Shown piece after piece: positions 59,478 through 64,000 of a stretch of DNA of 64,000 nucleotides. The position numbers and the translations under genes are program-made. The DNA is from Asbonarchaeum sp964517675 (GTDB lineage Archaea > Nanohalarchaeota > Nanosalinia > Nanosalinales > Nanoanaerosalinaceae), in NCBI GenBank assembly GCA_964517675.1, contig CAZFEL010000005.1, positions 12,244 through 76,243 of the forward strand, given 5' to 3'. Each line of letters begins with the position of its first letter. Positions within the stretch are counted from its first letter, which is position 1. The notes below the pieces were generated by a model. That model did no database searches. It had not been told where the DNA came from and worked only from the letters and a program-made list of their open reading frames with translations.

Positions 59478-61274
59478 TCACCTGTCCTCCTCGACCTGGA
59501 GGGTCGGATCTATCATCAGCGACTTGAGCTCGTTCAGCAGCAGGAGGAACGCCTGCGGCACCTTGATCTCGCTGACATCGCTGTCATCACAGTTTGGACA
59601 GTAGGTAACGTCCTCGTTCCGGTCATAGATTCCGATCTCGCCGCAGTCATCACAGACAAACGCCTGCGTGGAGTCGGAACCGAACCGCTCCTTCAGCAGC
59701 ATCGCTGAACCGTGGCCGACCAGGACGTCCTTTTCCATCTCTCCCAGCCGGAGGCCTCCCTCGCGGGCACGGCCTGCGGTCGGCTGCTTGGTCAGCAGCG
59801 TGACAGGACCACGCGACCTGGCGTGTATCTTGTCCTCGACCATGTGAGAGAGCTTCAGGTAGTAGCCAGGACCGATGAAGATCTCCGCATCCATCTTCTG
59901 TCCCGTGACACCGTTGTACATCTGCTCCTTGCCGTCGTACCGGAAGCCAAGCTCCTTCAATGTGTCACGGAGCTCATCCTCGTCTTCCGAGTGGAAGGCC
60001 GTACCATCGACCTCCTCGCCCCGGAGCGCACCGGCCTTGCCACCGATGATCTCGATGAGCTGAGACACTGTCATACGGCTCGGGATCGCGTGTGTCGACA
60101 GGACGATATCCGGTGTCACGCCCTCACCCGTGAACGGCATGTCTTCCTCAGGAGAGATCAGACCGATGACACCCTTCTGTCCGTGCCGGGTCGCGAACTT
60201 GTCACCCAGCTCGGGGATGCGCTCGGTCCGCATCTTCGTCTTGATAAGCTTGTTCCCTTCCTCCGTCTCGGTCAGCAGGACCTTGTCCACGATACCCTGC
60301 TCGCCGTGACGGACGGTCTTCGAGGTCTCACGCTCTGCGGCCAGCCCCATCTTGACCTCCTCGGAGCTGCCCAGGAACTTCGGCGGTGAGGTCTTCCCGA
60401 CGATCACGTCGCCTTCCTCGACCTCGGTCTCGGGGTTGACGATACCATCCTCATCCAGCTTCGCGTACGTGTCCTCGGACTTATAGCCCCGGGTGTCCTT
60501 GTCCGGGATCTGGATGGAGTCTTTCTGTCCTCCCCAGTACCGGCGAGACTCGGTCGTCTCCGTCCGGAAGTGATGCGACCGTGCAAGGCCGCGCTCGATG
60601 GAGGACTTGTTGAAGATCACAGCATCCTCGATGTTGTATCCTTCGAAGCTCGAGATCGCGATGACCATGTTCTGCCCGATCGGATGGTTCTCGATCATCT
60701 TGTCATACGTCCGGGTCTCCACGATCGGGGACTGGGGGTAGTTCATCACGTCAGCGTTCGTATCGTACCGGGTGTGGAAGTTCCGCATGAACATCCCGAG
60801 ACCCTGTCCTGCCATCTTGGCACCGTAGTTGACACGGTCACCTCGGTTGTGCTCGGGGTACACGACCGTCGACGCAGAGATACCGTGGGTCGTGGTCGGG
60901 TCCAGTTCCATGTGGGTGTGCTCGTCGGTCACCTCATCGCGGTCCATCGCTACGTAGGCGTCCTCTTCCTCTTGGGCGTCCAGGTACTCGACGACACCCT
61001 CCTCGACGAGATCCCGGATGGAGACCTCGCGGTTGTTGAGCTTCTCGACGTGGTCCTCCGTCAGCAGGACCTGGCCGTCCTCGACGATGGCAAGAGGTCG
61101 ACGGACACGGCCGGAGTCTGTCTCGATCCGGACCTCGTCTTTGTCCTCATCGTAGCTGATGTTGATCTCGGAATCGAGTTCGCCGTTTCGTCGCTTCTCG
61201 ACGACCGTCTGCCGTAGCTCCTCCGGTTCGTCGTGGGTACCAAGTAGCTGTCCGTCGAAGTACACGTCTGTCAT
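59478..61274 (-). CDS. rpoB1: DNA-directed RNA polymerase subunit B' (B1)
   Basis: 598 residues, the C-terminal half of subunit B, split as in methanogens and halophiles. GYNIEDAVIFNKSSIERGL, KFATRHGQKGVIGLISPEED and RLGEMEKDVLVGHG are hybrid-binding and wall/clamp motifs; FVCDDCGEIG and YCPNCDDSD bind zinc. Start overlaps the rpoB2 stop (TGATG) after GGAGGTTGAT. Confidence 0.98.
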   Translation of the reverse strand: MTDVYFDGQLLGTHDEPEELRQTVVEKRRNGELDSEINISYDEDKDEVRIETDSGRVRRPLAIVEDGQVLLTEDHVEKLNNREVSIRDLVEEGVVEYLDAQEEEDAYVAMDRDEVTDEHTHMELDPTTTHGISASTVVYPEHNRGDRVNYGAKMAGQGLGMFMRNFHTRYDTNADVMNYPQSPIVETRTYDKMIENHPIGQNMVIAISSFEGYNIEDAVIFNKSSIERGLARSHHFRTETTESRRYWGGQKDSIQIPDKDTRGYKSEDTYAKLDEDGIVNPETEVEEGDVIVGKTSPPKFLGSSEEVKMGLAAERETSKTVRHGEQGIVDKVLLTETEEGNKLIKTKMRTERIPELGDKFATRHGQKGVIGLISPEEDMPFTGEGVTPDIVLSTHAIPSRMTVSQLIEIIGGKAGALRGEEVDGTAFHSEDEDELRDTLKELGFRYDGKEQMYNGVTGQKMDAEIFIGPGYYLKLSHMVEDKIHARSRGPVTLLTKQPTAGRAREGGLRLGEMEKDVLVGHGSAMLLKERFGSDSTQAFVCDDCGEIGIYDRNEDVTYCPNCDDSDVSEIKVPQAFLLLLNELKSLMIDPTLQVEEDR

Positions 61275-62743
61275 CAGTTATCAACCTCCGTTCGCTCGAC
61301 GCCCCTGTCCTCAAGACGCTGCCTGAGCAGGTTCCGTTCTTTCTCGTCCATCCCGCTTGACACGTCCGCCGAGATCGCCAGATGCTTCCGGAGGCCGATG
61401 TTCATGCCCTCCGGTGTCTTGATCGGACACAGGCGGCCCCAGTGGGTCGGGTGCAGCTCACGTGCCTCGAAGTGCTGGCGCTGGGAGGAAAGCGGCGAGT
61501 TGACCTGTCGCAGGTGGCTGAGGGTCTTGACCATGTTGCCCCGCTCCATACGCTGGGACACGCCCGTCCGGCCACCGACCCAGTTGCCGGTCGCCATCGC
61601 GGACATGATCTGGTCAGACAGCGTATCGGAGACCACCGTCGACTGCAGGGACGGCAGGCGGCCACGCTTGGCGGACTTCTGGAAGTTGTACTTCATCCGT
61701 GCCACGAAGCCCCACTTGCCGAGGAAGACGCTGCGGAACTGCATCTCCAGCAGGTCACCGGCAAGGTTGAGACGCTTGTTCGCGTAATGGTCCATGTCAT
61801 CCTCCTGGATATCGTCTTTCGCGAGGGCGATGACGTTTTTGATCAGCTTGCCGAGGAACACCGCCTTCTCCATGCGGTCATCCGGCTCCTGTCCAAGGTG
61901 CGGGAGCAGGTACTGGTCCAGGATCTCCTGGACGCGCTCGTCCCGGTTCTTGTTGATGCCGGACGTCCGACCGATGTAATCGATCGCCTCCTCCGGTGTC
62001 TCGACCTCGGTATCGTACAGGTTGAGATAGACCTCACCCTCGTACTCGTCCGAGATCGCCTCGACGATGTCCTTGTCCGTCTCCATCCCGCATGCACGCA
62101 TGATGACGACCGCAGGAGTCTTTTTGACGTTGGCAAAGGAGATATTGACGATGCCCTTGTCCCGTCGGAGGACGTGGCGCTGGACATAGCCGGTCCGCTC
62201 GGAGTTGATCCGGCAGATCTGCTCGTCGTCATCGTACTGGAATATCGGCTTGTTGTTGGCCATCTCCTCCATCGAGACGATCGTCTTCTCCGATCCGTTG
62301 ATGATGAAGTACCCGCCAGGGTCTTCCGGATCTTCATCCGCCTCGATGAGCTCCTCCCGGGTCATATCGGACGTCGGGCACAGGTCCGAACCGACCATCA
62401 CCGGGATCTCCCCGATCGTGACGGTCTCAGTATCCTGCTTGACACCCTCGAAGATCGGTGTCATCTCGACGCGGATCCGTGATGCATACGTGATATCCCG
62501 CATCTTCGCCTCGCTGGGGGTGACCTTCGCCATCGAGCCGTCGGCCTCCTTGACCATCGGCTCCTCGATCGTCATACCGCCCAGCTTGATGACGAGCTCC
62601 TCGCCACCGGGCAGGTCGGGCTTGATCTCTCCGACCTCGTTGAGTATCTTCTGGATACGTTCGTTGATGAATTCATTGTAGGACTCGATCTGGTGATCGA
62701 CCAGATTGCCCTCGGTCATGCGCTCCAGGAACTGCTTTTCCAT
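61274..62743 (-). CDS. rpoB2: DNA-directed RNA polymerase subunit B'' (B2)
   Basis: 489 residues, the N-terminal half of subunit B. VMVGSDLCPTSDMTREELIE, GGYFIINGSEKTIVSMEEMA and THWGRLCPIKTPEGMNIGLR are lobe/fork signatures. GGAGGAG lies nine bases before the ATG. Four bases separate it from rpoH. Confidence 0.98.
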   Translation of the reverse strand: MEKQFLERMTEGNLVDHQIESYNEFINERIQKILNEVGEIKPDLPGGEELVIKLGGMTIEEPMVKEADGSMAKVTPSEAKMRDITYASRIRVEMTPIFEGVKQDTETVTIGEIPVMVGSDLCPTSDMTREELIEADEDPEDPGGYFIINGSEKTIVSMEEMANNKPIFQYDDDEQICRINSERTGYVQRHVLRRDKGIVNISFANVKKTPAVVIMRACGMETDKDIVEAISDEYEGEVYLNLYDTEVETPEEAIDYIGRTSGINKNRDERVQEILDQYLLPHLGQEPDDRMEKAVFLGKLIKNVIALAKDDIQEDDMDHYANKRLNLAGDLLEMQFRSVFLGKWGFVARMKYNFQKSAKRGRLPSLQSTVVSDTLSDQIMSAMATGNWVGGRTGVSQRMERGNMVKTLSHLRQVNSPLSSQRQHFEARELHPTHWGRLCPIKTPEGMNIGLRKHLAISADVSSGMDEKERNLLRQRLEDRGVERTEVDN

Positions 62744-62746
62744 GAT

Positions 62747-62983
62747 CTACTCCTCCGTTACGCGTCGATAGTACGTTGTTTCGCCCGCCGTGGGGGAATC
62801 CCGGGTTATCTCGAGAACATCACCCGGCTCGACGTCGATGCGCTTTGTCATGGCATCGTCAGTCGTCAACTCCGGGAGATCGGACTTGTCAATGTTGAAT
62901 TCCTCGAGAAGTTCGTTTATCTCGTCTTCCTCCATTTTCCGGTGCTCTGGTACGAGCTCATGGTTCTCTATCTCGATAGCCAC
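62747..62983 (-). CDS. rpoH: DNA-directed RNA polymerase subunit H
   Basis: 78 residues. LVPEHRKMEEDEINELLEEF and SDLPELTTDDAMTKRIDVEP are typical of RpoH (Rpb5 C-terminal domain). First gene of the polymerase operon. A VAI-type start reading MAIEIENHE follows a weak GGGGGATAAC sequence. Confidence 0.96.
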   Translation of the reverse strand: MAIEIENHELVPEHRKMEEDEINELLEEFNIDKSDLPELTTDDAMTKRIDVEPGDVLEITRDSPTAGETTYYRRVTEE

Positions 62984-63156
62984 GGTTATCCCCCTGTTCC
63001 TATATGACTACGTGGGCCGCACGGCCTGTCTGGACATAGAAGCCACAGCGTGCTTGCATGCAAGGTGGACAGCACTTGCCACGTAACTTTTTTAAAGGTA
63101 TCAACCCGGTGGCTCCCAGCGGCTAGGAGGATGAAACAACGTCGAACTCTTATAAG
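62984..63156 (-). promoter_or_regulatory. RNA polymerase operon promoter and leader
   Basis: Two minus-strand TATA-like boxes precede rpoH: CTTATAAG at 63149-63156 and TTTAAAAAAG at 63087-63096. A perfect 12-bp palindrome CTTGCATGCAAG lies at 63053-63064, where transcription from the second box would start. The leader then forms GGCCG-TG-CGGCC at 63015-63026. The palindrome looks like an operator for the polymerase genes. Confidence 0.5.
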
Positions 63157-63168
63157 TATGGACGGAGC

Positions 63169-63184
63169 GGGGCGTCACCGCCCC
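63169..63184 (-). terminator. Hairpin after the TRASH-domain gene
   Basis: GGGGCG-GTGA-CGCCCC on the minus strand, seven bases past the stop codon at 63191 and just ahead of the polymerase operon's first TATA box. Confidence 0.5.
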
Positions 63185-63190
63185 TCTTGA

Positions 63191-63376
63191 TCAGCAGAAC
63201 TCACAGACGTCCTGATCATCCTCGGTGTTGTGATCGGCCTCGCCGTGTTCGTCCTGGAACTGATCGGCGTGGTCCTGGGAACAGAACTTCTTCCCTCCCT
63301 GTTTGACGGCCTCATCAACATCCTCAAGGTCCGTTCCACACTGTGCGCATTTCTTGCTTCCACTCAGAAGTCCCAT
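63191..63376 (-). CDS. TRASH/MYM-type metal-binding small protein with CEFC tail
   Basis: 61 residues. SKKCAQCGTDLEDVDEAVKQ then GGKKFCSQDHADQFQDEHG gives C-x2-C...F-C-x3-H, the TRASH/MYM zinc-finger pattern linked to metal sensing or trafficking. An acidic linker ends DVCEFC, the same last four residues as the rhodanese at 32237. AGGTGATTC is its Shine-Dalgarno site and TTTAAATT at 63412-63419 its TATA box. Confidence 0.8.
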   Translation of the reverse strand: MGLLSGSKKCAQCGTDLEDVDEAVKQGGKKFCSQDHADQFQDEHGEADHNTEDDQDVCEFC

Positions 63377-63424
63377 AATGAATCACCTGCACAATACTAG
63401 GAGACACCAGAATTTAAAGGTCGC

Positions 63425-63703
63425 CTACGCCCGCCCCAGGATCACGCCTTCGGCAGATATCTCGACGGTCTCCCGATGATCTTCCTCCGCCCGGCAGCTG
63501 AAGAAATTACTCGTCGCGATCGAGAACCCATCAGCCAGTACGTTGGCCGCCCCGACGATCAGGACGATACGCGGCTCCAGTGCCGCCCCGGCCACACCAG
63601 CGATGACCGCGAACGTCGTCACGATCCCATCGTTGACCCCGTCGATGACCGCCGGAAGGAACTCACCCTGTTCTACCTCCTCCCCCACGAGACGATCGAT
63701 CAT
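63425..63703 (-). CDS. Half-size VIT1/CCC1-like membrane protein
   Basis: 92 residues. AVIDGVNDGIVTTFAVIAGV, then VLIVGAANVLADGFSIATSN, corresponds to the first two helices of VIT1/CCC1 iron/manganese transporters, including the DG-x-N-DG motif. The other three helices are absent, with an acidic end SAEGVILGRA instead. The reading frame is clean, so it may be a genuine short family member or a 3'-truncated gene. It starts three bases after the gene at 63707. Confidence 0.65.
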   Translation of the reverse strand: MIDRLVGEEVEQGEFLPAVIDGVNDGIVTTFAVIAGVAGAALEPRIVLIVGAANVLADGFSIATSNFFSCRAEEDHRETVEISAEGVILGRA

Positions 63704-63706
63704 CGG

Positions 63707-63994
63707 TCACATCTGGAAGACACGGTAGTTCGCACGCGCCGTCACAGTAACGAATATCGCACCCAGGAAAAACACCACAGCAGTCACCAGCTCAGGGTCG
63801 ATCGGTACCTGGAAGAAGTACTGGCTACAGATATAGCCGATGTATCCCACGATGAACACGCCTATCAGTACCGTGAGGACATCCCATGCTTCCTTCAGCT
63901 CACCGGAACCGAGCGTCTCCCGGAGTTTGAGTGCGGTGTAGAACCCGTACACCAGTATGGCGATACCGGCAAGTATGAGATACTGTTCAGTCAT
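63707..63994 (-). CDS. Small three-helix membrane protein
   Basis: 95 residues starting MTEQYLILAGIAILVYGFYT. Three hydrophobic spans (about 5-20, 38-58, 68-88) with a charged loop LRETLGSGELKEAWD. No motif recognised. Directly upstream of, and probably co-transcribed with, the VIT1/CCC1-like gene, so it may be its membrane partner (inference). Confidence 0.65.
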   Translation of the reverse strand: MTEQYLILAGIAILVYGFYTALKLRETLGSGELKEAWDVLTVLIGVFIVGYIGYICSQYFFQVPIDPELVTAVVFFLGAIFVTVTARANYRVFQM

Positions 63995-64000
63995 GCTTCC

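Noticed and set aside
1..64000. CRISPR array or cas genes
   Set aside because: No regularly spaced identical repeats of CRISPR size and no Cas-like proteins were seen.
1..64000. Insertion sequences or integrase
   Set aside because: No transposase, tyrosine recombinase or terminal inverted repeats were found, even near the tRNA-Ser fragments.

Overview
This is chromosomal DNA of a halophilic archaeon. Nearly every predicted protein is rich in Asp and Glu (a salt-in proteome). Genes sit behind archaeal TATA boxes (TTTAWA-like), often so close to the start codon that transcripts look leaderless. Internal operon genes carry GGTGAT-type Shine-Dalgarno sites. The information genes are archaeal: split RNA polymerase A'/A'' and B'/B'' with RpoH, L30e, NusA-like, S12, S7, IF-5A, Nob1, a class I CCA enzyme, aTrm56, HerA and an ATP-dependent DNA ligase. 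A 65-residue single-fold histone argues against the class Halobacteria, whose histones are fused doublets. A nanohaloarchaeon or another halophilic lineage outside Halobacteria fits best (inference; no 16S is present).

Layout. 1-14.9 kb holds dispersed housekeeping genes: nth, OB-fold protein, AI-2E-type permease, nob1, histone, nitroreductase, DNA ligase, TrmB-type regulator, S49 protease, M29 aminopeptidase, adk, cca and IF-5A. 14.9-16.9 kb contains about 480 bp of gene-free, strongly self-complementary DNA that looks like an unidentified structured RNA. It is followed by ftsZ with a roughly 290-nt hairpin-rich leader. 16.9-24.5 kb carries gatC-gatA, a divergent pair of unrelated HExxH proteins, gatB and, overlapping gatB, a YbaK-type deacylase fused to a GatB-like tail. 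24.5-29 kb has membrane and HAD genes and a thymidylate-cycle operon glyA-thyA-folA.

29.3-34.8 kb looks accessory. An intron-containing tRNA-Ser(CGA) is surrounded by partial copies of its own ends. Next come a secreted multidomain protein and a thiol/redox operon (SelW-like, C2H2-TM-DsbA fusion, CxxC membrane protein, rhodanese) divergent from a cysteine-rich HxlR regulator. 35-40 kb has a TVP38-type protein, two gene relics, a HAD protein, a MutY relative and a lipase-maturation-factor-like membrane protein.

40.4-46.7 kb is a seven-gene NAD salvage operon (pncB-orf-orf-pncA-nadE-nadK-nrtR). The same GTGT-N7-ACAC operator lies at the pncB promoter and at the nrtR promoter. 46.8-50.5 kb groups a frameshifted microbial rhodopsin, two tandem KaiC-like paralogues (one frameshifted, with gene-conversion tracts) and a photolyase. 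50.5-53.8 kb has trm56, two exported proteins and herA. 53.8-63.1 kb is the RNA polymerase/ribosomal operon rpoH-B''-B'-A'-A''-L30e-nusA, followed by S12-S7. The window closes with a TRASH-type metal-binding protein, a half-size VIT1/CCC1-like protein and a small membrane protein.

The most promising unexplained items are the YbaK-GatB-tail fusion, the gene-free structured RNA at 15 kb, the ftsZ leader hairpins, the NAD operator array and the redox island.
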